A stretch of 45,778 nucleotides of DNA. Origin: Bacteroidota bacterium. Its GTDB lineage: Bacteria > Bacteroidota > Ignavibacteria > Ignavibacteriales > Ignavibacteriaceae. Shown one piece after another: positions 17,181-26,500 of the stretch (position 1 is the first letter of the stretch; each line of letters starts with the position of its first letter). The stretch covers positions 1 to 45,778 of the forward strand of contig JAKAKL010000068.1 of assembly GCA_021824565.1 (NCBI GenBank), in the 5' to 3' direction. Under the pieces are notes generated by a model. The model had not been told where the DNA came from and did not search any database. It saw only the letters and a list, made by a program, of their open reading frames with translations. The translations under genes were made by a program, and so were the position numbers.

Positions 17181-17741
17181 ATGAAATTCTTGAGAACAAA
17201 TTTGGTATTAGTCGTTTTAACGTTATTATTATTTGGAGTTATTTATCCTTTATTCATTTGGGGCATCGGTCTATTTTTCCCTTATCAAGCTGAAGGACAG
17301 CCGGTAATTAAAAACGGTCAGGTGATTGGATATAAAAATATCGGACAGAATTTTACGGAAGCAAAATATTTTTGGGGAAGACCGTCGGCATGCGATTATA
17401 ATCCTATAAATGCCGTACCGACAAATCTTGGTCCTGCAAATCCTGCTCTGCTGAGATCGATTCAACAACGGGCCGATAAATTTTTGAAACAAAATCCGGG
17501 TATCAAGAAATCTGAAATACCTTCGGATTTAGTTACGTCATCCGCAAGCGGAATTGATCCTGATATTTCACCTGAAGCGGCATTAGTTCAAATCCCAAGA
17601 ATCGCTAAAAGCCGGGGCATCGATCAAAGCTCAGTAAAAGAATTAACTCAAGAATTTATTGTAAAACCTGTTTTAGGTCCAGCGCATGTCAACGTTCTGA
17701 AATTAAATTTAGCTTTGGATAATCTAATTAAAAAGGATTAA
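17181..17741 (+). CDS. kdpC: Potassium-transporting ATPase subunit KdpC
   Basis: KdpC is the small periplasmic-facing subunit held by one N-terminal helix; it raises ATP binding by the complex. The 186-residue product has that helix (residues 7-30) and the family motifs GYKNIGQNFTEAKYFWGRPS, VTSSASGIDPDISPEAA and PRIAKSRGI, with a C-terminal GPAHVNVLKLNLALD. AAGGA ahead of the ATG acts as ribosome site. A perfect hairpin follows between it and the sensor genes. Confidence 0.96.
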   Translation: MKFLRTNLVLVVLTLLLFGVIYPLFIWGIGLFFPYQAEGQPVIKNGQVIGYKNIGQNFTEAKYFWGRPSACDYNPINAVPTNLGPANPALLRSIQQRADKFLKQNPGIKKSEIPSDLVTSSASGIDPDISPEAALVQIPRIAKSRGIDQSSVKELTQEFIVKPVLGPAHVNVLKLNLALDNLIKKD

Positions 17742-17746
17742 TATAT

Positions 17747-17770
17747 AAGAGTAAAAAAGATTTTACTCTT
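17747..17770 (+). promoter_or_regulatory. Intercistronic hairpin between kdpC and kdpD
   Basis: AAGAGTAAAA at 17747-17756 pairs perfectly with TTTTACTCTT at 17761-17770 around an AAGA loop. There is no T tract after it, so it is more likely an mRNA processing or stability element, or a partial terminator, separating pump genes from sensor genes than a full terminator. It also lies just before the kdpD start at 17782. Confidence 0.55.
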
Positions 17771-17781
17771 GATGGACTAAA

Positions 17782-18936
17782 ATGGATTCGGAAATTTCAA
17801 TATCGTCAACTGTCGGCAGATTCCTTGAGATGATAAAAGCTTCTCAAAGAGGAAAGCTTAAAATTTATCTCGGGCTTGCCGCCGGTGTAGGGAAGACTTA
17901 CCGCATGCTTCTTGAAGGACACGAGCTTCTTAAGGATAACATTAATGTTTTTGTCGGATATGTTGAAACGCATGGGAGAAAAGAAACTGTGAAGCTTCTT
18001 GAAGGATTGCCTGCCATTGAACGGAAAAAAATTTTTTACAAGGGAAAACAGCTTGAAGAAATGGACGTTGATTCGATCTTAATGCAGAAGCCTGATGTGG
18101 TACTTGTAGACGAACTGGCGCATACAAATATTCCCGGCTCAAAAAATGAAAAGCGATGGCAGGATGTTAATGAATTAATTGAAGCGGGAATAAATGTAAT
18201 TACCACTGTGAACATACAGCATATTGAAGGCATAAATGAGAAGGTTGAAAAAATAACCGGCATTAAAATTACCGAGCGGATACCCGACAGCATAGTCCAT
18301 TCCGCAGATGAAGTTGTTAATGTAGATCTCTCGATTGATGATTTAATAGACCGCCTTAAAGAAGGCAAAATTTACGACATGAAAAAAGTGCCGGTAGCGC
18401 TGGAAAACTTTTTCCAGCAAGATAAGCTCCTGCAGTTACGTGACCTTGCTTTAAAAGAAGTGTCCCGCCAGATTGAAAGAAAAATTATCAGCGAGATACC
18501 TTTATCTTCAAGAGACAAAATTAATGCGATAGTAACTTCTTTAAGCTCAAATTACGATTCAGGCAAAAGATTGATACGCAGGTCGTCACGGCTCGCTTCT
18601 CTTTACAGCTCCAAATGGTATGTTGTTTATGTGCGTACGGAAAAAGAGAAAGCTGAAAAGATTGATCCGAAAGTGCAGAGATATTTATTAAATAATTTTA
18701 AATTGGCTGCTGAGCTTGGCGCAGAGGTGGAAATAATAGACAGCAACGAAGTTGCAAAAGCTGTCGTAGAGTATGCGAAGAAGAAAGAAGCCGCATTGAT
18801 AATTATCGGCAAGCCGCTGTTTACAATTTTGTACAGGCTGAAGCCGAAGAATTTTTTCCGCGAGCTGTCGTCTTTGACTTCAAAAGAAAACATAGATATT
18901 TTATTGGTATCATCAAATGAAAACGATAAAAAGTAA
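17782..18936 (+). CDS. kdpD: Short KdpD: KdpD N-terminal and universal stress domains only
   Basis: Classic KdpD is a ~900-residue sensor kinase. This 384-residue protein keeps only the cytosolic input part: the KdpD domain with Walker A GLAAGVGKTY at 31-40, VLVDELAHTNIPGS and TTVNIQHIEGINEKVEKITG, followed by a universal-stress (Usp) domain at about 255-375. The four-helix membrane region, GAF and kinase domains are absent; a separate kinase starts 20 bases before this gene ends. As I recall, this split form occurs in Bacteroidota. It probably senses ions, ATP or cyclic di-AMP and passes the state to the adjacent kinase, but that coupling is inferred. Confidence 0.9.
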   Translation: MDSEISISSTVGRFLEMIKASQRGKLKIYLGLAAGVGKTYRMLLEGHELLKDNINVFVGYVETHGRKETVKLLEGLPAIERKKIFYKGKQLEEMDVDSILMQKPDVVLVDELAHTNIPGSKNEKRWQDVNELIEAGINVITTVNIQHIEGINEKVEKITGIKITERIPDSIVHSADEVVNVDLSIDDLIDRLKEGKIYDMKKVPVALENFFQQDKLLQLRDLALKEVSRQIERKIISEIPLSSRDKINAIVTSLSSNYDSGKRLIRRSSRLASLYSSKWYVVYVRTEKEKAEKIDPKVQRYLLNNFKLAAELGAEVEIIDSNEVAKAVVEYAKKKEAALIIIGKPLFTILYRLKPKNFFRELSSLTSKENIDILLVSSNENDKK

Positions 18937-20755
18937 AATTAGCTTTGGCGTAATATTCATGTTCACAGTCATTGTGCTTTTGAGCGTGCTTGGCGTTGTA
19001 TTCATAAACAAGCTTGCGCAGCAGTCAAAAGGAACAATTATCGACAATTATGCGTCGGTAGATTACTCGATGAAAATGATCGAGTCGCTTGATGATATAC
19101 ATGACTTCCAACTTGTACAAATTAGCTCTGCAAAGGAAGCCGATACGTCGGGGATTACTATTTACCACGCCGCCAAAAATATTTTTGAAAATAATCTCCG
19201 GTCTGAAACAAATAATATTACTGAGAAAGGTGAAGCGGAACTTGTCTCCAGGCTGCAAAACGCTTACCATGAATATATGGATAACTACGAACAGTTTTGG
19301 GAGAAAAGAAATCAGTCTGATAAAAATATTTCTGAGTTTAATCATAAATATTTATTGCTGCGTAAAATTATTTTCGGTATTTACCAGGTAAATATGTCGG
19401 CGATTAATTTTAAATCAAGTAAGCTGCAAGCAACAGCCGACAGCGTTATAATATATATGCTGATCGTAGCTGCAATAAGCATACTCGTCAGCTTTTCTTT
19501 TATTTTCACTTTCCCTTCTAAAATAGTTGAGCCTTTAAAAGAGCTGACTGAAAAAATTAAATCGATAAGCGAAAGGAACTACGAACAGAAACTTGAAATA
19601 TCATCTGATGGAGAATTAGGCGAGCTTTCCAAAGCATTTAATGTTATGGTCGAACGGCTGAAGCTTTATGAAGCTAAGCAAATAGACCGTCTTCTGTTTG
19701 AGCAAAAAAGACTTGAGTCGGTTGTACACAGCTTTGAGGATGGAATAATTTTCGTCGATGAAAATAAGGAAGTTGTCCTGGTAAACGATACCATCCTGCA
19801 GATAACCGGACTGAAAGAAAAAGATATTCTGCATCGCAGCATAACCGGTGTAGCAAATCAGAATGATTTGATACGGGAAATATATAAGTCTATTAATATT
19901 AAAACGCTGGAAGAAGAAGCCGAGATAAAGCCGATTAGAATTGCCCGCGATGGAAAGGAATCTTTCTTTAATATTGAAAGCGAAAAAATCGTTACTTATT
20001 CTGAGTCTGAAAAGAAAGAGGCGTTTATCGGCAATCTTATCCTGCTTAGAAATATTACTAAGTTTCAGGAAAGAGATACTGCGAAAACAAATTTGCTTGC
20101 AACTGTCTCGCATGAATTAAAGACTCCGCTTTCGTCTATCAATCTTAGCTTAAGATTGCTGGACGATAAAAGGTTCGGCGAGCTGAACAGCGATCAGAAA
20201 GAAGTTGTAAATTCACTGAAGCAGCAGAGCAACAGACTTTCGCGAGTTATAAATGAGCTTCTCGATTATTCACAGATAGAAACCGGAAATATAAAATTAA
20301 AATTCTCTTCAGTTAAGCCGGACGAGGTGCTGGACATCGGTATGACGGCTTTGATGATGCAGGTCTCTGAAAAAAATCTTAACCTGCAGACATATATCGA
20401 AGATAATCTGCCTGAGATAAGAGTTGATCTTGAAAAGCTTGTATTCGTTTTTATTAATATCTTAAATAATGCCGTCCGATTTTCTCCCAACGGAAGCGAA
20501 ATAAATATTGAAGTAAGAAAAGTTGACAGCGACGTTGAATTCTCAATCAAAGATAACGGACAGGGAATATCCAAAGAAGACTGCGACAAATTATTTCAAA
20601 GATTCACGCAGGTTGGAAATAAATCCAAACGCGGCTGGGGGCTGGGTCTGGCAATCTCGAAAGAATTTATGCAGGCGCAGAACGGCAAGCTCCGTGTTGA
20701 AAGCGAGCTTGGCAAGGGAAGCAAATTTACTTTCTCTGTGCCGGGGATAGTATAA
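18917..20755 (+). CDS. HAMP-PAS sensor histidine kinase of the kdp operon
   Basis: This 612-residue kinase overlaps the short kdpD by 20 bases. It has a membrane helix at 8-30, a helical periplasmic domain of ~140 residues resembling four-helix-bundle sensors, a second helix at about 176-200, HAMP (200-255), PAS (262-372), HisKA with LATVSHELKTPLSSI and HATPase_c (NNAVRF, DNGQGI, GWGLGLAISKEF) to the end. It supplies the catalytic half that the split KdpD lacks. No receiver gene follows; the NtrC-type regulator at 11007 is the nearest candidate partner. Whether it senses turgor, ions or envelope state through its periplasmic domain is unknown. Confidence 0.92.
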   Translation: MKTIKSKISFGVIFMFTVIVLLSVLGVVFINKLAQQSKGTIIDNYASVDYSMKMIESLDDIHDFQLVQISSAKEADTSGITIYHAAKNIFENNLRSETNNITEKGEAELVSRLQNAYHEYMDNYEQFWEKRNQSDKNISEFNHKYLLLRKIIFGIYQVNMSAINFKSSKLQATADSVIIYMLIVAAISILVSFSFIFTFPSKIVEPLKELTEKIKSISERNYEQKLEISSDGELGELSKAFNVMVERLKLYEAKQIDRLLFEQKRLESVVHSFEDGIIFVDENKEVVLVNDTILQITGLKEKDILHRSITGVANQNDLIREIYKSINIKTLEEEAEIKPIRIARDGKESFFNIESEKIVTYSESEKKEAFIGNLILLRNITKFQERDTAKTNLLATVSHELKTPLSSINLSLRLLDDKRFGELNSDQKEVVNSLKQQSNRLSRVINELLDYSQIETGNIKLKFSSVKPDEVLDIGMTALMMQVSEKNLNLQTYIEDNLPEIRVDLEKLVFVFINILNNAVRFSPNGSEINIEVRKVDSDVEFSIKDNGQGISKEDCDKLFQRFTQVGNKSKRGWGLGLAISKEFMQAQNGKLRVESELGKGSKFTFSVPGIV

Positions 20756-20969
20756 ATTAAATTCATTTCTTTATACTGCTTTGATAATAAATTTAAGAGT
20801 AGAAATATTTTTTTGATATTAATTTTATTTTGTATTTTGTAATAACATTTACCGCACTTCTTATTGCAATTGCGGATTGCAGCCGGTAATGGGAAAGCCT
20901 TTTCTTATTAACGGTGTTTTCATGTTAGTTTAATTTAAAATTCTTTTAATTAATTTTTTGGGAGTTATC

Positions 20970-21068
20970 ATGAAAAACTTAATCCGTGTTTCTATCTTTT
21001 TTGTTCCTCTTTTTATTTTTGCTGTTATATTGCAAAGCTGCAGCAATGAAAGTTCAATCACCTCATGA
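20970..21068 (+). CDS. Very small lipoprotein, 32 residues
   Basis: The ORF has a strong ribosome site (GGGAG at 20960-20964, five bases ahead of ATG), a hydrophobic signal peptide and a lipobox LQSC, leaving a mature peptide of about nine residues (CSNESSITS). Its last codons overlap the next lipoprotein start as ATGA, so translation of the two is coupled. It may be a short lipopeptide of the entericidin size class, a leader ORF, or a gene cut short during duplication of this lipoprotein locus. Confidence 0.6.
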   Translation: MKNLIRVSIFFVPLFIFAVILQSCSNESSITS

Positions 21069-21727
21069 AAAGAATAAGTTTGTTCGCGCTAATTTCATTA
21101 ATATTTATTGGTTGTTCATCTACATATACAATAAAGGACTTTTCCTCAAAGGAAAAGTTTTACAATGATTTTAATAATTCTGTTAAAGACAGAAATGTAG
21201 AAATAACTTTTACCAATGATAGTTCCTTTGCTTCTAATAATAGAGTAGCTGTCATAGGAGATTCACTATATTCATTAATCCAATATGTTGTCAAAGCCAA
21301 TGCAAAAATATCTTTGTCTCAATTAAAGGAAATAAATTACACTGACAATAGAAACACGTCAGCTATGCTTACATTAAAAGACGGGGAAAAACTGCAAGCC
21401 GAAAATATTCAACCGGAAAATGATACATTAACATTTATAGAGGTAAGTACTCTGTATGCACCCGCTGCTTTAGCACCATTAGATAAGTTAAAGACAGTAA
21501 GCTACAAGAATAGATTGTGGGGTATGCCGGAAGGATTTCTTATTGGCATACCGTCTGGTTTGATCTTAGGCATCATGATTGGCACAAGCATAGAGAGTAG
21601 CAGCAGCAGTAATCAATCAGGTACGCCGAGTCTCTTTGAGTTCTATGGCCCTTATATGGGCGCAGTTGTAGGCACTTTTGCAGGATGGCTAATTGGCAGA
21701 ACTTATACTTATAAATTTAATCCTTAG
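21065..21727 (+). CDS. Lipoprotein with C-terminal glycine-zipper, copy 1
   Basis: The 220-residue product has a lipoprotein signal ending at the lipobox FIGCSS (Cys17), a beta-rich middle section and a C-terminal region with glycine-spaced hydrophobic helices (GIPSGLILGIMIGTSI; GAVVGTFAGWLIGRTYTYKFNP) that could insert into a membrane. It is paralogous to the next gene throughout, including SSTYT-DFSSK-KFY-DFNN near the N-terminus and the TYxFNP end. I know no function for the family. It follows the 32-residue lipopeptide with an ATGA overlap. Confidence 0.85.
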   Translation: MKRISLFALISLIFIGCSSTYTIKDFSSKEKFYNDFNNSVKDRNVEITFTNDSSFASNNRVAVIGDSLYSLIQYVVKANAKISLSQLKEINYTDNRNTSAMLTLKDGEKLQAENIQPENDTLTFIEVSTLYAPAALAPLDKLKTVSYKNRLWGMPEGFLIGIPSGLILGIMIGTSIESSSSSNQSGTPSLFEFYGPYMGAVVGTFAGWLIGRTYTYKFNP

Positions 21728-21744
21728 CCTAATATTTATTTCAA

Positions 21745-21770
21745 AGCGCCGTAAAATTCTTTGCGGCGCT
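21745..21770 (+). terminator. Stem-loop after lipoprotein copy 1
   Basis: AGCGCCG (21745-21751) pairs with CGGCGCT (21764-21770) around a 12-base AT-rich loop. No clear T tract follows, so termination may be partial and allow read-through into copy 2. Nearly the same hairpin follows copy 2. Confidence 0.6.
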
Positions 21771-21790
21771 ATATAACAAAGGTAATTATT

Positions 21791-22465
21791 ATGAAGATCA
21801 TTTATTTAGCTTCAACAATATTTTCGTTTATACTTGTAGGCTGTTCGTCAACATACACGTCAAGCGATTTTTCCTCTAAACAAAAATTTTATGATGACTT
21901 TAACAATTTTGCGGCAAGCAAGAGCCTCGATGTGGAACTTACAAATGACAGCACTATTTCTGTCAACAACGGTTTTATTCTTGATGACACTCTTTATGCT
22001 CCTGGATTCCGAATAGACAGAAAGTCCGGGAAAATTGCTGTGGCTGATATTGAAAAAATAAATTATTCCGGAAGTGATTATAAATCGGCAAATCTGCTCT
22101 TGAAAAACGGCAGCCAAATATTTGTCGAGGAAATAAATATTGCCAACGATACATTGAACTACACGTACTCAAAAAAAATAATAACGCAAGATGCGGTTAT
22201 TCCTTTGACAAAACTAAAGAAAGCAAGCTATAAAAATAGATGGTTTAGTACTCCATCTGGTTTCCTTGGCGGCGCATTGATTGGTGCATACATTGGCTCT
22301 AAAATTCCATTTTATAGGAATCACACAGATATGGCAACAGGCAAAGAGGTCCCTGATCTTGATCCTACAAAAGGTGGGATTATCGGATTAGGTTCGGGAG
22401 TAATTATAGGTACGGTTACAGGCTGGCTGATAGGTTATTCATACACATATCAATTCAACCCTTAA
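21791..22465 (+). CDS. Lipoprotein with C-terminal glycine-zipper, copy 2
   Basis: Starting at the ATG at 21791 the product has 224 residues and a proper lipoprotein signal (MKIIYLAS...ILVGCSS, Cys18). An in-frame ATG at 21761 would lie inside the preceding hairpin and spoil the signal peptide. It aligns with copy 1 over its length, with a somewhat longer C-terminal linker between the two glycine-rich helices (GGALIGAYIGSKI and GIIGLGSGVIIGTVTGWLIG). The gene and its downstream hairpin were duplicated together. Function unknown; likely anchored in the inner leaflet of the outer membrane. Confidence 0.85.
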   Translation: MKIIYLASTIFSFILVGCSSTYTSSDFSSKQKFYDDFNNFAASKSLDVELTNDSTISVNNGFILDDTLYAPGFRIDRKSGKIAVADIEKINYSGSDYKSANLLLKNGSQIFVEEINIANDTLNYTYSKKIITQDAVIPLTKLKKASYKNRWFSTPSGFLGGALIGAYIGSKIPFYRNHTDMATGKEVPDLDPTKGGIIGLGSGVIIGTVTGWLIGYSYTYQFNP

Positions 22466-22481
22466 AATAATATTTATTTCC

Positions 22482-22515
22482 AAGCGCCGTAAAATTATTT
22501 GCGGCGCTTTTCGTT
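22482..22515 (+). terminator. Rho-independent terminator after lipoprotein copy 2
   Basis: AAGCGCCG (22482-22489) pairs with CGGCGCTT (22502-22509) and is followed by TTCGTTTT. It is the twin of the hairpin at 21745-21770 and has a better T-rich tail. Confidence 0.75.
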
Positions 22516-22651
22516 TTAATTTGCTTTTGTTTAATATGTTCAAGCGCAATTTAGAATATTTTTCAAAGTATAAAACAACGGCTTTGAATTAGAGTCATCA
22601 CTAAACTGAAATAGTCTAAAGTTGCGAAAATAAGCTAAAATCCCTTCCGCC

Positions 22652-23022
22652 GAAGCATCTTCCCTTATTTTGAAGCATTAATCCTTCCGGCGAAGCATCA
22701 TTCCTTCTCTCCGCAGCATTAATGCTGGCACCGGAAGCATTAATCCTTCCTCTCGAAGGAATTTTCTTGCCTTGTGCAGAAAAATTGCTGCCAGCGGAAG
22801 GATTAACCCTTCGGATGGAAGGAACTTTCCTTGCAGCTTAAGGAACATTGCTCCGGCGGGAAGGAATGTTCCTTGTTAATGAAGGAATATTCCTTCGGAT
22901 CGAAGGAATTTCCCTTCCCGAGAAGCATTAATGCTTCCGGCGAAGCATTATTCCTTAAAATTTAGCATTAATCCTTAAATTCCAGCAATCTCTCTTCTAA
23001 GCGAGCAATATTGATGCTTTGA
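22652..23022. repeat. Array of near-palindromic 20-21-bp units
   Basis: About 18 units start at 22652, 22672, 22692, 22713, 22734, 22755 and so on to 23002, spaced 20 or 21 bases. Each unit is a near-palindromic 16-mer plus a 4-5-base linker (often CGGC or GGATC). Two half-site types, GAAGCAT and GAAGGAA, are combined freely: GAAGCATTAATGCTTC, GAAGGAATATTCCTTC and mixed forms such as GAAGCATCATTCCTTC. Because many spacings are 20, no reading frame is preserved, which argues against coding. Confidence 0.88.
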
Positions 23023-23065
23023 ATCTGACAAACAGACAAAAACCTGACATGATGTAGGTTTTAGG

Positions 23066-23307
23066 TGGAAATTGCACCAAAAAGGTCGAATTTCCACCTT
23101 CTTTGTGCGTGACCGCACGATTTACATGGAAATTCCATCTAAAAGATAGAAGTGAATATGTCTTTAGGGGAAATTCCAACTGTAAGATAGGATGATGTAA
23201 CTTTTTTGTGAATGTTCGCACGATTAGAATGGAAATTCTATCTCAAACTAACATGCTTATATTCTATAGAAGCAAATTCCATTTAAATGATAGATGAATG
23301 AATTTTT
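23066..23307. repeat. Degenerate array with a ~103-bp higher-order unit
   Basis: TGGAAATTCCA-like palindromes recur near 23066, 23127, 23168, 23230 and 23271, spaced about 61, 41, 62 and 41 bases. A ~103-base block containing TTTGTG...GCACGATT...TGGAAATTC is tandemly duplicated (TTTGTG at 23102 and 23205). The spacing is close to multiples of 20.6 bases. The copies are quite diverged, and no ORF crosses the block. Confidence 0.65.
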
Positions 23308-23500
23308 AGAAAAAAGGAGTAGGTGTTTTTGGGATCAAAATTATTAAACGCTATATAGCATTATATCGTTGCGGGAAAACGATCTTTCCTCATTAATATT
23401 TAACCAGCCCTCACTTAATATGTATGAAAAATGTTATATATTAAAAATCAAATTACCAAAAATATTTGCTGCATAATTTTATAAATCTTAAGGAAGCGAT

Positions 23501-26500
23501 ATGAATAATTATTTCCGGCTTGACGCGGTGCAGAGCTTATGCAAAAGAGACAGACTAAAAAGATTGAAAGAATTTTTCGTTAAAAACTTCTTAACATTTG
23601 GGATAATATTTTTCTTCGTTGTTCCAGTTCATAGTCAAAATATTTCAACAAAGATGTACGATGGAATGAAATGGCGATTGGTGGGACCGTTTCGTGCAGG
23701 CTGGGCTACAATGTCGGCAGGCGTGCACGATTCTCTGAATACATTTTACTTCGGTTCTGCCGGCGGAGGCGTTTGGAAAACAAGCGATGCCGGAAGAACA
23801 TGGCATGCTTTAATGCAGCATGAGCCTTCATCTTCAATTGGCGCTATTGCAGTTGCTCCTTCAAATGGAAATATTATTTATGTAGGTACGGGGCAGGTAG
23901 CGCTGCGGTACGATATTCTTTCCGGCGACGGCGTTTATCGCTCTACTGATGCCGGAAATTCATGGCAGAATATCGGGCTTAAGAAAACCCGCCACATTGG
24001 ACGAATAATCGTCGATCCAAGCGACCCTAACAAAATAATAGTTGCTGCATTAGGACAGGTGTTTGCGTCAGACAATGACCGCGGAATATATGTTTCTTCC
24101 GACGGAGGAAAAAATTGGAAGCACACTTTATTTGTAAATGATTCTACCGGAGCGGTTGATCTTGCTTCCGATCCTGCTAAACCATCAATTATATATGCAG
24201 CTTTGTGGCAAATGCAAATGCATCCCTGGCTTGATTATTTTGATTCGGAAACAGGAAATGGTTCGGGCATTTATAAAAGCGATGACGGCGGCGAGCATTG
24301 GAAAAAGCTTTCCGGCGGAGGTTTGCCAAACGGCGCCCTGGGAAGAATTGGTTTAGCTGTGGCAGATAACTCCGGCGGCAAAATAATTTATGCAACAATT
24401 ATTGCTAAGGACGGTATGAGCGGATTGTACCGTTCAAATGACGGAGGAGATACATGGCAGTTCGTAAATAAAGACGGCGCTCTTGCAAATTCTTATTTCA
24501 GCAGGATAACTGTTGATCCTAAAAATCCGGATATAGTTTATGTAATGGGCAGATCGATCAGCCGCTCTGAAGACGGAGGAAAAACTTTTACATTCTTTAA
24601 AGGCGCTCCCGGCGGAGATGATTATCATTTTCTCTGGATAAATCCCGATAACGCTAATTATATGATAACAGCTTCAGATCAAGGAGCGGTTGTTACCGTG
24701 AACGGCGGCGCAAGCTGGTCAAGCTGGTATAATCAGCCGACCGGGCAGTTCTATCATCTTGCCGCTGATGACAGGTTCCCTTATCGAATATACAGCGGGC
24801 AGCAGGATAACGGCACAATAGAAATTTTAAGCCGTGGTCCTTACGGCGTAATTGAAGATAAAGACTGGCATCCGGTCGGAGGCGACGAACGCGATTACGA
24901 CGTTCCAAAACCCGGCGATCCGGATATGGTATTCGGCAGCGGGCTAGGCGGAACTATTTCACGCTTTGATGAAGTAACAAGACAATCGGGTGGAGTAGCT
25001 CCCTGGCCTGTTTCAAGCTACGGCGCGTTTCCTCCTTCTGTACGCTACCGTTATACATGGATTACTCCGCTTGTGTTCTCTCCGGTTGGAAAGCATACAT
25101 TATACTTTGCGTCTCAATATTTATTTAAATCAAACGACAACGGTAATAATTGGAATATCATAAGTCCCGATTTGTCAGGTAAATCTTTAAATCCTGATTT
25201 AAAAAAGAACAGCGAACCGGGATTAGAGCAAGCGTTAAAAGGCGGCTTTGGAGTAATATTCTGCATAGCTCCATCGCCTATTACGGAAAAAGAAATATGG
25301 GTCGGAACAGACGACGGACTAATTCAGCTTACTACTGACGGCGGAAAAAACTGGAAGAATGTAACTCCTGCATCAATTCCTAACTGGGCGCGAATAGACG
25401 TTGTCGATCCTTCTCCTTTTTCTATGAGCACTGCTTATGCTGCGGCAAATACGCATCGACTCGGTAAGTATGTCCCGCTTATTTTTAAGACAGATGATTT
25501 TGGAAAGCATTGGACTAAGATAACAAGCGGCTTGCCGGAAGATGAATTTGTAAATGTAGTTCGATCCGACACGAAGCAAAAAGATTTGCTGTTTGCAGGG
25601 ACCAATAGAAGCGTTTATGTTTCATTTAATGACGGCGCAAACTGGCATCCTTTGTCTCTAAATTTTCCTACGACTGATGTTACCGATCTGCTTGTTCACG
25701 GTAATGACCTAATAGCATCAACTCAAGGAAGAGCAATCTGGATTCTCGATGATCTTGAACCTCTGAGAGAAATTGCGAAAGGAATTAATCCCAGCGATAA
25801 TTATCTTTTTAAACCCGCTTCAGCATGGCGGCTTCGCGGCGATGAAAACAGAGACACGCCCTGGCCTCATGAAACTCCGCTCGGCACAAATCCTCCCGAC
25901 GGCGCAGTTATAGATTACTTGCTGCCTAATAATGCTAAAGCATTGTCTCTTACAATACTTGATATGAACGGACTCGTAATAAGAAAATTCTCTCCCGGAG
26001 AAGAAGAAAAGAACCTTCCTTCAAGCAGATATTTTGAAAAGGGATGGGTTCCTGAAAAAGAAAATATCTCCACCGCAAGCGGCATGCATAGATTTGTTTG
26101 GGATTTAAGATACGAAAGACCTCCGGCATTGTTCTATCATTATTCAATTGGTGCGCTGTGGGAAGACCGCACTCCGCTTATGCCGCAAGGCTCGCTCGTG
26201 CTGCCGGGAAAATATACTGCCGAGCTTAATGTCGACGGCAAAAAATATGTACAGCAGTTTGAAGTGAAAATGGATCCGAGAGTTCATGTCTCTCTTGCGG
26301 ACTTGAAACAACAATTGCAATTCGCGCAGGTAATTGATTCGGGTTTAACCCATACGGTTGAAGCGCATAATGAAATTGAAAATGTAATAAAGAATAACAA
26401 AGGCAAGATTTCAAATGCGCAGTTAGATTCATTATCGGCTATTGCCGATAAAGGTGAGAATAACCTTTCCTCTATTGCTGAAGTTCTTGCCGGACTCGTA

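Noticed and set aside
20846-20895. Possible hairpin CCGCA/TGCGG downstream of the kdp-operon kinase
   Set aside because: The stem is only five pairs with a long loop and no T tract, too weak to call a terminator.
21761-21790. Longer start for lipoprotein copy 2
   Set aside because: The extra ten residues would come from inside the preceding hairpin and disrupt the lipoprotein signal; the ATG at 21791 is better.
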